From: Streptomyces sp. SJL17-4
GTDB taxonomy: Bacteria > Actinomycetota > Actinomycetes > Streptomycetales > Streptomycetaceae
Direction: 5' to 3'
Assembly: GCF_036826855.1 (NCBI RefSeq)
Contig: NZ_CP104578.1
Span: 1,178,001-1,242,000, forward strand
Length of the DNA stretch: 64,000 nt
In this document: piece after piece, positions 43,849 to 52,450 of the stretch
Numbering within the stretch: the stretch's first letter is position 1
How the letters are laid out: the number at the start of each line of letters is the position of its first letter
Translations under genes and position numbers: made by a program
Notes under the pieces: model-generated
The model's input: the letters and a program-made list of their open reading frames with translations, nothing else
Database searches by the model: none
What the model was told of the DNA's origin: nothing

Positions 43849-45350
43849 GCAGCGGCTCCCGCGGACCCGGTGGCGGGCTGGACGACGAGGGCGATGTGCT
43901 GCGCGGTCTCGGCGAGGCGTTCCTCGACCTTGGCGGCGTCGTAGCCGGTGACGACGTAGAGGCCGGCGCGCGCGACGTCAACGTCACCTTCCGGGGGCAG
44001 AACGATCTCGTCGCCGACGGCGGCGATCCACTGCACGAGGTCGAGCCACGGCGTACGGTCGGCGAACTCCTGGTCGATCGAGCGGTGGGTGAGGGTGCCG
44101 GAGGTCTCCGGGTAGAGCAGGGTGACGCCGGCGGCGCGCAGGCGGGAGTGCTCCAGACGGGGGTTGGTGCCGCAGGCGAGGTCGGCGGCGATGCGGGGCA
44201 GGTCGAGGCCCGTGGCGAGGCGGACGAGGTGGCCGATGAGGTCCCCGCCGATGCGGCCGTTGACCTCGATGATCCGCGGGCCGGACGGTGTGAGGCGCAT
44301 CTCTACGTGCTGGATGCCGTGGCCGATGCCGAGCGCGCGGATCGCGGCGGCGGCCATCGGGGCGACCTGGGAAAGCAGCGGGTCGGCGGCGTCGACGGTG
44401 TGGCCGATCTCTTCGAAGTACGGCGCGAAGCCGAGCTTCTTGCGGGTGACAGCGACCGCGTGGGTGTGGCCGTGCTGGGTGACGCACTCGACGCTGATCT
44501 CCGGGCCGTCGAGGTACTCCTCGACCAGGACGTCCGTGTTCTGGCCTCCGGCCAGGGCGGCGCCGGCGGCGGCGAAGTCGAAGGCGCGGGCGAGGTCTTC
44601 GCTGTTGTCGACGCGGATGACACCGACGCTTCCCGCCTGGCCGGCGGGCTTGAGGACGACGGGGTATCCGATGTCCTCGGCCAGGATCGTGGCCTGAAGC
44701 AGGTTGGCGACACGGCCGGAGCGTGCCGACGGGACCCGGTGGGCGGCCAGGAGCCGGCGGGTGGCGTGCTTGTCGCGGCAGTTCTCCATCACGGACCCCG
44801 GGTTCGTACGCAGGCCGAGGTGCTCGGCGAGCCGCGCGGTGTGGACGAGCAGGGGCTCGTTCCAGGTCAGGACGCCGGCGAGGGTGTGCCGGGCGGCGAG
44901 CGCCTCACCTGCGGCAAGCAGTTGGTCGAGCTGATAGGGGTCGGCGACTTCGTGGTCGACGACGTGCGGCGTCTCCCAGGTGAGCGGCTGCGGGGTGATG
45001 GCGACGACGTTGTAGGCGGCGGCGACCTGCTCCAGGCAGTAGCCCCGGTACACCTGGTCGCCGGGGGCGACGATCAGGACTGTCGGGCGGCCGGTGGTCT
45101 TCTGGGCAGAGGAGGCCGGGGAGAGGGGCATGCGGGGGTCCTTGGTTTCGCGGGTGGTGGTGTGGCGGGCGGCGGCGTCGAGCAGGCGGCGTATGTCGGT
45201 GGCCAGACCGCCGGGGGCGAGCAAGTGGCCGGCGAGACCGCTCGCCTCTGCGGCGGGCAGGGCGGTGAGCCGGTGGGTGAGGCTGCGGACGAGGGAGGAG
45301 GCGCACAGGGCCTGGTCGGCGCTGAACGGCGACAGGGGGGTGGTGGTCAT
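43845..45350 (-). CDS. ATP-grasp carboxylate-amine ligase
   Basis: ATG 45350 overlaps the MFS stop (TAATG), giving 501 aa; ATG 45132 with AAGGAC is an internal alternative. From about residue 90 the ATP-grasp fold is clear: IGYPVVLKPAGQAGSVGVIR, VLVEEYLDGPEISVECVTQH and RIIEVNGRIGGDLIGHLVRL (metal-binding E/N). It should join an acid and an amine at the cost of ATP, as in dipeptide or amino-acid-ligase pathways. The adjoining MFS protein may export the product. The first 80 residues are unlike the family and may be a separate domain. Confidence 0.85.
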   Translation of the reverse strand: MTTTPLSPFSADQALCASSLVRSLTHRLTALPAAEASGLAGHLLAPGGLATDIRRLLDAAARHTTTRETKDPRMPLSPASSAQKTTGRPTVLIVAPGDQVYRGYCLEQVAAAYNVVAITPQPLTWETPHVVDHEVADPYQLDQLLAAGEALAARHTLAGVLTWNEPLLVHTARLAEHLGLRTNPGSVMENCRDKHATRRLLAAHRVPSARSGRVANLLQATILAEDIGYPVVLKPAGQAGSVGVIRVDNSEDLARAFDFAAAGAALAGGQNTDVLVEEYLDGPEISVECVTQHGHTHAVAVTRKKLGFAPYFEEIGHTVDAADPLLSQVAPMAAAAIRALGIGHGIQHVEMRLTPSGPRIIEVNGRIGGDLIGHLVRLATGLDLPRIAADLACGTNPRLEHSRLRAAGVTLLYPETSGTLTHRSIDQEFADRTPWLDLVQWIAAVGDEIVLPPEGDVDVARAGLYVVTGYDAAKVEERLAETAQHIALVVQPATGSAGAAA

Positions 45351-46633
45351 TAGGGTTGGGGTGCTCCGGACGGTGGGGCCGGGTGGTTGGCACGGGTGGC
45401 ACGCATGGTGGGTTCGCGGCGCAGGCGCCAGAACGCGGCGGTGAGGCCGGCGGCCTGGAGGGTGGCGCAGGCGGTCAGGACGTGGCCGATCGCGGTGGCG
45501 GGGGTGAGGGCGACGAGGATGCCTGCGAGCGGGAAGGGCAGGAGCATCACGAGGATCGTGACGGCGAGGGTGGCACCGAAGACGCGCTCGGGGATGAGGT
45601 GGGAGCGCAGGGTGCGCAGTACGACGGTCATGCCGCCTTCGCCGGCCATGAGGACGGCGGTCAGGACGAGGAAGTGGGTATAGTCGCCGGCCTGGGAGAC
45701 GGCGAGCCCCGCCAGGGCGGCGACAGCGGCGCTGGCCGCGCCCGCGGGCCACAGGCCGAAGCGGTCGATCGCGAAGCGGCACAGCGCGACGGCGAGCAGG
45801 GAGGCTGCGGCGGCTGCGGACCAGATCACGCCGACAGCCGCGCTGGACTGACCCAGGTGCTGCACCACGATGACCGGGGCCGCGGCCTGCAGGAACCCGG
45901 TGGCCAGGTTGGACACGGTCAGGCCGGTGATCAGCCAGGCGAGCGCCGGCAGGGAGACGAGCGTCTTCCAGCCGGTGCGCAGACCGGCGAGCGCGGGGGC
46001 CGCGGGCGGGACGAGCCGGGGTTCGCGGTGCCAGGGGGCGAGCAGCGCGCCGAGCAGGGAACAGGCGGCCATCGTCAGCAGGGTTCCGGTGACGCCGACC
46101 CAGTGCAGGAGGAATCCGGCGAGCGCGGGCCCGGCGAGGGTGGCGGTCTGGTCGATGCCGAGGAGAACGGACTGCACCCGGTGCGCGCGAGTGCCGGCGT
46201 CCTTGCTGGCGGTGGCGCCCGCCGTCTCGGCGGCGATGTAAGAGAACTCGGTGACGACTCCGGTGATCGCGGCGAGCGCCATCACCGTGACGGTGGCCCC
46301 CGTGCCGCCGGCCTGTGTGGGCAGCACGAACGCGGCGGCCACGACGACCAGGGCGCGCAGGACCGAGGCGATGCGGAAGACCCGCTTGGTGCCGTGCCGG
46401 TCCACGACCTGTCCGGCGAGCGAGAAGGCGGCGAGGCGGGGCACCCACTCCAGGGCGAACGCGATGCCGGTGAGAGTGGCGGACTGGGTGGTGGCGAGCA
46501 CGATGAGCGGGATGCCGTACGTGGACATCGCGAACGCGGCGGCATCGGCCGTACGGGGAAGGTAAATGCGGCGCAGCAGGGACAGCTTGGGGAGCAGGGC
46601 GTGCCGGGGCCCGGCGGTCACGAAGTCGGTCAT
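45350..46633 (-). CDS. MFS exporter-like transporter
   Basis: The 427-aa protein has about twelve hydrophobic helices and the drug-exporter-like start YGIPLIVLATTQSATLTGIA, FALEWVPRLAAFSLAGQVVD. This is the MFS_3-like subgroup seen with peptide or siderophore exporters. It is coupled to the ATP-grasp gene by overlapping stop and start, so a ligase-exporter pair is likely. Confidence 0.82.
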   Translation of the reverse strand: MTDFVTAGPRHALLPKLSLLRRIYLPRTADAAAFAMSTYGIPLIVLATTQSATLTGIAFALEWVPRLAAFSLAGQVVDRHGTKRVFRIASVLRALVVVAAAFVLPTQAGGTGATVTVMALAAITGVVTEFSYIAAETAGATASKDAGTRAHRVQSVLLGIDQTATLAGPALAGFLLHWVGVTGTLLTMAACSLLGALLAPWHREPRLVPPAAPALAGLRTGWKTLVSLPALAWLITGLTVSNLATGFLQAAAPVIVVQHLGQSSAAVGVIWSAAAAASLLAVALCRFAIDRFGLWPAGAASAAVAALAGLAVSQAGDYTHFLVLTAVLMAGEGGMTVVLRTLRSHLIPERVFGATLAVTILVMLLPFPLAGILVALTPATAIGHVLTACATLQAAGLTAAFWRLRREPTMRATRANHPAPPSGAPQP

Positions 46634-46695
46634 GTGCTTTCGTCGAGAAGAAGGAGTCCGGCCCGCGTACGGCGGGGGAAAGGGGACAGCCGGTG

Positions 46696-47100
46696 CTACC
46701 GCCCGCTGCGGCGAGGCGCCGGCAGGCGGGACGGGGCAGGGGTCGGGGGCGGCTTGGGTGCGCCGCGCAGGTCGGCGTAGCTGGTGGTGAGCATCCGGAG
46801 CGTCTGGATGCCGTCGCCTCGGCGGGCGACGAGGGCGTCGATCTCGGCGCCGAGGGATTGCAGTACGCCGCAGGTGGAGGTGTGGCGGACCCGGTCGCGG
46901 CCGGAGGTGACGGACTGCAGCTGGCGAATTGCGCTGTCCGCCGACCCCAGCAGCATCTGCTGGATCTCGTCGACGTTCATCGCCGTTTTGCTGATCAGCG
47001 TGGCGAGCTGGTCGAGTGCGGTGCCGGGCGGGTGGTGGCCGATGACAAGGCCGCGGGCTGCAAGAGCGTCTCGCACGGTCTTCGTCCCCAGCGCGACCAC
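46696..47100 (-). CDS. hypothetical helical protein (134 aa)
   Basis: GTG 47100 is the likely start. It is predicted largely helical (ALDQLATLISKTAMNVDEIQ…DSAIRQLQSVTSGRDRVRH) with a Pro-rich basic tail. It resembles in layout the small proteins at 47997-49264: a helical bundle followed by a Thr/Pro/Val-rich tail. It lies between the HxlR-type regulator and the MFS gene, all on the same strand. The function is unknown. Confidence 0.55.
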   Translation of the reverse strand: MVALGTKTVRDALAARGLVIGHHPPGTALDQLATLISKTAMNVDEIQQMLLGSADSAIRQLQSVTSGRDRVRHTSTCGVLQSLGAEIDALVARRGDGIQTLRMLTTSYADLRGAPKPPPTPAPSRLPAPRRSGR

Positions 47101-47122
47101 CGGCTGAGGTTCGGTGGGGCCC

Positions 47123-47968
47123 TCACCGGCGCACGCCTCCCGCCGGAGCCGCCGGCATCAGAGGCCGCCGGGCGACGGGGGTGTGGGAGAACAGGTCGCC
47201 GGGCTTCCAGGCGGGGACGACCGGCGTGACCTGCAGGGCGGCGCCCGTGGAACGCGGTGCGGGTCCGGTCTGCGTGGGCACCGGGGCCGGCCTTGAGGTG
47301 ACCGCAAGGGTGGCGGATCGGGTCGTGGCCCAGGCGGTGAGTGCCCGGTAGGCGGGGGCCAAGGCCCGGCCGGCGGCGGTGAGCGTGAACATCCCGTCGC
47401 GGTCACGGCCCACCAAGCCCTTCATCGTCAGGTGGCGCAGTGGGTAGTAGATAGAGGTGGGGTAGGCGTCGGGCATGACGGAGGAGGCGAGGGCTGCGGC
47501 GGTGGAGGCGCCACGGGCCCGCAAGGTCCACAGGATCGCGGTGGAGTGCCGGGGCGAGACCAGGGCGAGGGCGTCCTCGATCTCCTCGGCCCTGGCCACC
47601 GGACGGGGCGTCTGCTTCCGTGTGACGGGATCCGTCACGGTGGGGCGCTCCAGGTGCTGCTGGCCCCACTCGGCGAAAGCGTCCAGGACGGGCAGCAGAC
47701 GAACACCCTGGTCGGTGAGCCCGTAGACGACGTGACGACGGGTGTGCTCGGTGCGCTGGACCAGGCCGTCGGCCTCGAGGAGGCGGAGCTTGGGATAGAG
47801 CTGGCCGTCGGCCAGCCACGGCATCCGGGCCTTGAGGTCGGAGTAGCGGGCTGGGGTCGCCAGGCTCATCAGCACCCAGGCGTTCCACCTCGGCGAGATC
47901 GCCGCCAGGGTCTGGACCACCAGGTCGAGGTCACGGGGGGCAGGGTCGGGCAGGCCGGACGCGGGCAT
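47123..47968 (-). CDS. double winged-helix regulator of the HxlR type
   Basis: The 281-aa protein has two winged-helix domains in tandem. The first (residues 10-110: WNAWVLMSLATPARYSDLKA … LVQRTEHTRRHVVYGLTDQG) is typical HxlR. The second (130-215: SPRHSTAILWTLRARGAST … LVGRDRDGMFTLTAAGRALA) is a weaker repeat. The C-terminal 60 residues are disordered. ATG 47968 has GGAGTA upstream. It is the only obvious DNA-binding regulator in the leftward string and a candidate for binding the ATTCCCGGTT palindromes. Confidence 0.8.
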   Translation of the reverse strand: MPASGLPDPAPRDLDLVVQTLAAISPRWNAWVLMSLATPARYSDLKARMPWLADGQLYPKLRLLEADGLVQRTEHTRRHVVYGLTDQGVRLLPVLDAFAEWGQQHLERPTVTDPVTRKQTPRPVARAEEIEDALALVSPRHSTAILWTLRARGASTAAALASSVMPDAYPTSIYYPLRHLTMKGLVGRDRDGMFTLTAAGRALAPAYRALTAWATTRSATLAVTSRPAPVPTQTGPAPRSTGAALQVTPVVPAWKPGDLFSHTPVARRPLMPAAPAGGVRR

Positions 47969-47996
47969 GGCGGTACTCCTGAGGTGGGTGGGGTGT

Positions 47997-48395
47997 TCAG
48001 CGGGTGCGCACGGTGGACGCGGTCAGCGTCGGCGTCTGAGCGACGGGCGTGGCGGCGGGTGCCAGGGGGCGGTAGAGGCTCTGGATCACGGCGGCGGCGA
48101 AGCGGGTCTGGGCGTCGCGGGTGGCGACCGATTCGGCGATCCGGCGACTGCAGTCGAGGAGGTGGCCAGCCGCGGCGGGGCCGATGTCACGGCCTGGGGC
48201 AGCGAGCTCAACAAGCCGCTCGCGCTGGAACTCGATGTTCTTCTCGGCCTGTTCGATGGTGGCCAGGCCGTCGAGGAGGGCGGCCAGCATGGTGGGCCGG
48301 TCGGTGGTGGCGTTGTGGGCGTCGAGGTCGTCCCGGGAGTGGCCGAAGAGGGATTCGATCCGTTCGGCGAGTTGGTCGGATACGGGGTGGGGCAA
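47997..48395 (-). CDS. hypothetical helical protein (132 aa)
   Basis: TTG 48395 directly follows the stop of the upstream gene (TGATTG). A coiled-coil-prone middle (LATIEQAEKNIEFQRERLVE) and the tail QTPTLTASTVRTR are visible. The tail resembles those of the next two proteins (QPVLTARTVTT; VVSATPVPRTSAPVSV), suggesting a family that arose by duplication. The role is unknown. Confidence 0.55.
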   Translation of the reverse strand: MPHPVSDQLAERIESLFGHSRDDLDAHNATTDRPTMLAALLDGLATIEQAEKNIEFQRERLVELAAPGRDIGPAAAGHLLDCSRRIAESVATRDAQTRFAAAVIQSLYRPLAPAATPVAQTPTLTASTVRTR

Positions 48396-48818
48396 TCAGC
48401 GGCCTCTCGCCGGGTGCGCTGTCGTGTCCCCGGGCGTCGTGACGGTCCGGGCCGTGAGCACCGGCTGGGTGAACGTCACCGGCCGGACCTGTTCGGGTGA
48501 GGGATCGGCGCGAAGGACCTCGTCCAGGGCGACGAGGTAGGCGCGGCGGGTCGAGAGCGCGGCCTTCATCCACTCCGCGTCCATCCGCAGTGCTTCCTCC
48601 GACAGCTCGTCCATGCTGCGGCCGGGGGCGCTGCCGGCGTGGACGCGGTCGCGGACCCGGACGACCTGCTGTTCCGTCAGGGCCAGGAACGAGCGCAGTT
48701 CCAGGGCGCGGCGCGTCCGGGCGTCCTTGTCCGCCGCGCGATACAGCTGATTGAGGGGGGCGCCGAAGATCTCGGCGAGTCGGTCGTCCTGGCTGCTGGG
48801 CGTGATGCGGACGGTCAA
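48396..48818 (-). CDS. hypothetical helical protein (140 aa)
   Basis: TTG 48818 overlaps the stop of 48815-49264 (TTGA). It has helical segments (ALELRSFLALTEQQVVRVRD, EEALRMDAEWMKAALSTRRA) and a Thr/Val-rich tail. It belongs to the small-protein series of this operon. No motif is recognised. Confidence 0.55.
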   Translation of the reverse strand: MTVRITPSSQDDRLAEIFGAPLNQLYRAADKDARTRRALELRSFLALTEQQVVRVRDRVHAGSAPGRSMDELSEEALRMDAEWMKAALSTRRAYLVALDEVLRADPSPEQVRPVTFTQPVLTARTVTTPGDTTAHPARGR

Positions 48819-49264
48819 CGACGGCTCCTGACGGAGACGGATACGGGGGCTGAGGTCCTGGGCACCGGGGTGGCGCTCACGACGGGACGCGTACGGCGGG
48901 CGGTACGGCTGGTGGCCGGCCGCACGGGCAGGGGGTAGTCCTCCAGGAGGTGGCGGACGGTGAGCGCGCGGCCGTCGCGGATGGTGAGCGCCGTGTGGAC
49001 ACGCTGCGCCAGCAGCATGACCTGCTCGTCCAGCTCGCCGGCCGGAGCGCGTTGCAGGGCTTCGACGAGCGCGTCCTCGGCGGAGGCGAGCAGGCTCTGG
49101 GCCTCTTCGAGGTCCTCGTACCAGCGCACCACCGCACTGGGCAGGAACGACGGGGCGGGGCTGGCGCGTACGGTCTCGCGCAGCATGTCGAGGCTCACGC
49201 CAAATCGGTCCTCGATCTGGCGGGCGACGGTGGCGAGAACGTCGTCGTCGGCTTCTTCGGACAC
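48815..49264 (-). CDS. hypothetical helical protein (149 aa)
   Basis: GTG 49264 follows AAGGAGAGG, the strongest ribosome site of the series, and is the first gene after the 49347-49373 palindrome. The acidic start (VSEEADDDVLATVARQIEDR), a helical core (WYEDLEEAQSLLASAEDALV) and the Pro/Val tail define it. It is probably the promoter-proximal gene of a sub-operon running to about 45 kb. No function can be assigned. Confidence 0.6.
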   Translation of the reverse strand: MSEEADDDVLATVARQIEDRFGVSLDMLRETVRASPAPSFLPSAVVRWYEDLEEAQSLLASAEDALVEALQRAPAGELDEQVMLLAQRVHTALTIRDGRALTVRHLLEDYPLPVRPATSRTARRTRPVVSATPVPRTSAPVSVSVRSRR

Positions 49265-49346
49265 GGGCAGACTCCTCTCCTTGAGATGGGCAGGCGGGAA
49301 TGGCCGGAGGCAGTGGCTCCGGGCTGGTGACATCAAGGATCCGGAG

Positions 49347-49373
49347 AATTCCCGGTTTACCTAACCGGGAATT
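49347..49373. promoter_or_regulatory. AATTCCCGGTT palindrome (operator/promoter)
   Basis: AATTCCCGGTT and AACCGGGAATT are perfect 11-bp arms around TACCT, 83 bases upstream of the gene starting at 49264. The core recurs in the larger palindrome at 53341-53413. It is a good candidate for an autorepressor of the backbone operon. Confidence 0.7.
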
Positions 49374-49405
49374 TGCTGCTACCTTGCGCCGCTCTCGCCG
49401 CCCGG

Positions 49406-50107
49406 TCAGCGGGTACGGCCCCGAGCGGAGGCAGGGCCCGCGTGCTCTGCCGGGAGGCCGCGGGCAGGGGTGGGCGGGGGTGCCGGCAGCGGGGTGCTGC
49501 GGTCCTCCAGCCAGTCGCGGGCGGCCTGCGCGGTCTCAAAGGCTCCCTCCCGCAGCCGGCGGGTACCGGCCTGGAGGTCGGTGGTTTCCAGCAGCACACG
49601 GAAGGGGTGCGACCGCGGGGGATGCGCGGCCTCCAGCAGCACTACGGTCTCCAGTGTCGGGTACCCCTCACCGACGTAACTCTCCACGGGCGCATACCGG
49701 TTGGCCGCACAGCGAAGGCGCTGCTCCAGGGCCGTGGTGGTCTCGTCGGCGGGCAGGACGGCAAACGTGTCCGGCGGGTCGATGGCGTCGGTGGGACAGC
49801 CGCGCTGGATGAGCCAGGACTGCGCGAGCGCCAGCAGCGGGAGCCGCTCGCTGTCGAAGGTGAAGGTCCGGGAGGCCACGTCCCGGGTGAGGTGCAGGGC
49901 GACCAGCGCAGACTCGCCGGGGACGCCGTAGATGGTGGAGTTGTCGTGCAGGACGAGGAAGGTGTGGCGGCCGTCGGCCGTGTGGTGCTCGGCCAGGGTG
50001 GTCAGCTCGCACAGCGAGATGCGGTCGTCGAAGTCGTGTCCGACCTCCGCGGTGGCCGGCCGGTATCCGTTGAGCCGGAACTCCAGGTCGTACAGGTCGT
50101 GGGGCAA
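49406..50107 (-). CDS. hypothetical protein (233 aa)
   Basis: TTG 50107 has AAGGAC seven bases upstream. The protein starts PHDLYDLEFRLNGYRPATAE and contains FDDRISLCELTTLAEHHTAD and TFLVLHDNSTIYGVPGESAL; the second half carries LRLREGAF-like β-segments and a Pro-rich tail. It is soluble, with no recognised catalytic motif. It is embedded in the leftward string between the 50136 gene and the 49347 palindrome. Confidence 0.55.
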   Translation of the reverse strand: MPHDLYDLEFRLNGYRPATAEVGHDFDDRISLCELTTLAEHHTADGRHTFLVLHDNSTIYGVPGESALVALHLTRDVASRTFTFDSERLPLLALAQSWLIQRGCPTDAIDPPDTFAVLPADETTTALEQRLRCAANRYAPVESYVGEGYPTLETVVLLEAAHPPRSHPFRVLLETTDLQAGTRRLREGAFETAQAARDWLEDRSTPLPAPPPTPARGLPAEHAGPASARGRTR

Positions 50108-50135
50108 ATGAGGTCCTTGAGAGGATGGAAGCGGT

Positions 50136-50825
50136 TCAGCGGCGGGTTCGTGGGGCGGTGGGCCAGGCACCGGGGCGTGCTGCGGGACGCAAGGAGGCCG
50201 GGGCCGCAGGCCGGGCGGTGAGCGCTACGCGGCCGGCGTCAGTGAGGGTGACCGGCTGGCCGGCGTGCAGGGGACGGGATGCATCGCGCTGGACGAGGCC
50301 CGCCCGCTCCAGCCGCTCGTAGTCCTGCTGAGTGACCCGCGCGCCGGAGCCGGTGACCACGGACAGCCGCTGCGTGAGCAGGTGCTCGTGCAGCTTCGCG
50401 CCCTGGCTGATCGCCAGGAGCAGGGCGACCTCGCGGGCCTTCAACTCACCAGGTGCCGCAGGCTTTTGGGATGTCTGCGCCTCAATGAGTTCGAGCGCGG
50501 CGACGGCCTCCTGCTCGCGGGCGTCGCGGATCACGACGGCCTGCTTGAGCTGCTGGACCGTGCGGTCGAGACGGGCGAAGAGGGCCTGGTCGATGGCGTA
50601 CTCGCCGCTGGACAGGCGCTGCAGCAGGACGCGGTAGAAGGTCACCGCCGTCACCGCGTCCGCCAAAGCGCGGTGGGCGGTGGCAAGGCGGGCGGCCGGC
50701 TCGTCGAGCAGGCCACGGTCGTGGTCACGCCAGAGACGCCCAACACGGAAGCCGACGGCGAGTTCGACGCGGTGGTCGAGCGGGGTCAGCGCCTTGGGAG
50801 GCGCCGGATTCGGGCGATGACTCAA
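50136..50825 (-). CDS. hypothetical protein with a winged-helix-like C-terminus (about 229 aa)
   Basis: The start is uncertain; TTG 50825 is the best candidate. The central part is helical (LDRTVQQLKQAVVIRDAREQ). The C-terminal third (VTGSGARVTQQDYERLERAG-LVQRDASRPL… VTLTDAGRVALTAR) follows the ending of a winged-helix domain, so it may bind DNA. It lies in the leftward string. The family is not recognised. Confidence 0.5.
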   Translation of the reverse strand: MSHRPNPAPPKALTPLDHRVELAVGFRVGRLWRDHDRGLLDEPAARLATAHRALADAVTAVTFYRVLLQRLSSGEYAIDQALFARLDRTVQQLKQAVVIRDAREQEAVAALELIEAQTSQKPAAPGELKAREVALLLAISQGAKLHEHLLTQRLSVVTGSGARVTQQDYERLERAGLVQRDASRPLHAGQPVTLTDAGRVALTARPAAPASLRPAARPGAWPTAPRTRR

Positions 50826-50844
50826 GGGCTTGCCGCAATCCAGG

Positions 50845-51231
50845 TCAGTGCCGCCGGCAGCCGCGCCACGGAGCCGAGTCCTCGTCGCCCTGCTCGCCCT
50901 CATCCGTGTCCGGCTCGCAGGCCGGGGAGCAGCTGCTGGTGTCCTTGCGACCGGTTTCCTCCTCGTCCGGGCAGCAGCAGGTGGTGGACAGCAAAGCGGC
51001 GAGTTCCTTGCCGACGGCGAGGCGGTCGAGGAGGAGGCCGGTACACGCGTGCTCCCCCTCCGGCCCGCCGTGCGGGTGAGGCGCGAGCATCGCGGCCAGG
51101 AGCCAGGCTTCTCGCTGCCGGACCTCGTCGTAGGTCTCCAGCAGGGCACGGTGGTGCGGATTCTCCACCTGGGCAGAGGCACCCAGGACCTTCGTGGCGT
51201 AGTGGTCGAGGAAGTTCGGAAAGGTCGTCAA
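50845..51231 (-). CDS. hypothetical Cys-rich-tailed protein (128 aa)
   Basis: TTG 51231 overlaps the stop of the RelE-like gene (TTGA), a typical coupling. The helical body (TTFPNFLDHYATKVLGASAQ, RREAWLLAAMLAPHPHGG-like) is followed by LLSTTCCCPDEEETGRKDTS and SCSPACEP, five cysteines in an acidic tail. It may bind metal or be a partner of the RelE-like protein. It is not an obvious antitoxin. Confidence 0.55.
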   Translation of the reverse strand: MTTFPNFLDHYATKVLGASAQVENPHHRALLETYDEVRQREAWLLAAMLAPHPHGGPEGEHACTGLLLDRLAVGKELAALLSTTCCCPDEEETGRKDTSSCSPACEPDTDEGEQGDEDSAPWRGCRRH

Positions 51232-51704
51232 CGTACGGCTTTCGTGGTGAGAACGGTGGACTGGGCGGGCCGGGGAAGGCCCGGAGGCGGTCCGGGTTTC
51301 GGGGCGCTTCGGTAGGCGTCGATCTGGGTGGAGCGGGTGCGTGCGGCGTAAGCGCGGGCGCCGAGCGGGCGCGGGGTGATGCCCAGGCGCTGGGCCGCGG
51401 TGTCGTACACGTCGTGGCGGGCCCGGGGGCGGACGGCGACGACGTGGATCTCCATAGGGAAGGCCGAGTTCGCCGGAGCCGGCCGCAGCGCGTAGACGAT
51501 GCGCCAGGCGGCGCGGTGGTCGACGTAGAGCTTGCGCAGCCCGGCCAGTTCGGCCGTGAGCTTGCTGCCGTGCCGGTCGGCGTTGACGACGTCCTGCAGG
51601 AGAGCGAGGGAGAGGTCGCGGATGTCGCCGGGGGCCTGGAGCAGGTCGGTCAGGGCGCGCGGGTCGAAGGTGAGGCCGAACGCGGGCCGGCCCTCGATCG
51701 TCAT
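51228..51704 (-). CDS. RelE/ParE-superfamily protein
   Basis: ATG 51704 overlaps the DUF4913 stop (ATGA), with AGAGGT upstream; 158 aa. The segment LAGLRKLYVDHRAAWRIVYA… IHVVAVRPRARHDVYDTAAQ has the β-strand and Arg/His pattern of RelE/ParE toxins. The extra C-terminal tail (about 45 residues, Pro-rich) is unusual. No classical antitoxin lies next to it; the DUF4913 gene upstream or the Cys-tailed gene downstream are possible partners. Activity is unproven. Confidence 0.65.
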   Translation of the reverse strand: MTIEGRPAFGLTFDPRALTDLLQAPGDIRDLSLALLQDVVNADRHGSKLTAELAGLRKLYVDHRAAWRIVYALRPAPANSAFPMEIHVVAVRPRARHDVYDTAAQRLGITPRPLGARAYAARTRSTQIDAYRSAPKPGPPPGLPRPAQSTVLTTKAVR

Positions 51705-52336
51705 ACCTCTGCCTGCCCTGCCTCGGTGTCGCGGGCGGCGGCACGCACGGAGCGGCCGGGTCCGCGAAGGAGGCGGTGCGAGGGACGGTCCGGATCGGTC
51801 TGGCACGCCGACAGCGGCCCGCCCGGGGCGCGGACGGCGGCCATGGCGTGGGTGAGGAAGTCCCGGTGCCACACGAACATCCCGGCCGGTCCGGCTTCGG
51901 GGTCCTTGTGCTGGAGGTAGGCCATCCACAAGGCGTGCAGCCAGGCGACGACGGCGAGGTGCTCCTGCCACTGGTCGCACCACGGGGCGGCGGTGGTGAC
52001 CTCCGCCCCGTAGATGGGCATGAGGTAGTCCTCCACCCAGTCGGTGAGCAGGTCGAGTTCGCTCTCGTACGCCTCGCCGTCCAGCTCCAGGATCGGCCGC
52101 GGATCGGGCGGCAGCGCCGCCGCTCCCGGTAGGGCCGGCAGTCCGAACCCGGGGAACGAAGCCGATGCCGGCGCGGGGGCGGCGGCGAGGTGGTCGAGCC
52201 GGCGGGCCTGCTCGGCGGACCGGTCGAGCAGCTTGCGGACAGTGGCCTGGATACTGTCCAGCTCGGCCTCCGGCAGACGCACCGGGGGGAATTCCCCGGC
52301 AGGCTCGCCGAATTCTTCTATGGGGTCATGCACCAA
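51701..52336 (-). CDS. DUF4913 domain protein
   Basis: TTG 52336 has GGAGG eight bases upstream. The 211-aa protein has a coiled segment near residues 30-50, then the DUF4913 core: LTDWVEDYLMPIYGAEVTTA-APWCDQWQEHLAVVAWLHAL-WMAYLQHK. It ends with an Arg-rich tail. DUF4913 proteins are common on actinomycete plasmids and integrative elements; the function is unknown. It is the second gene of the leftward string. Confidence 0.75.
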   Translation of the reverse strand: MVHDPIEEFGEPAGEFPPVRLPEAELDSIQATVRKLLDRSAEQARRLDHLAAAPAPASASFPGFGLPALPGAAALPPDPRPILELDGEAYESELDLLTDWVEDYLMPIYGAEVTTAAPWCDQWQEHLAVVAWLHALWMAYLQHKDPEAGPAGMFVWHRDFLTHAMAAVRAPGGPLSACQTDPDRPSHRLLRGPGRSVRAAARDTEAGQAEV

Positions 52337-52450
52337 GGAATGATCCTCCCCCGGCGCGCGGTCGCCGGAATTCCGATGAAAGAGTTGGCGGGAGCACAGC
52401 TCTGCGGCGCCGGGGCTCTGCCCGACCGTGAAGCCGCGGTGTCCCGAAGA

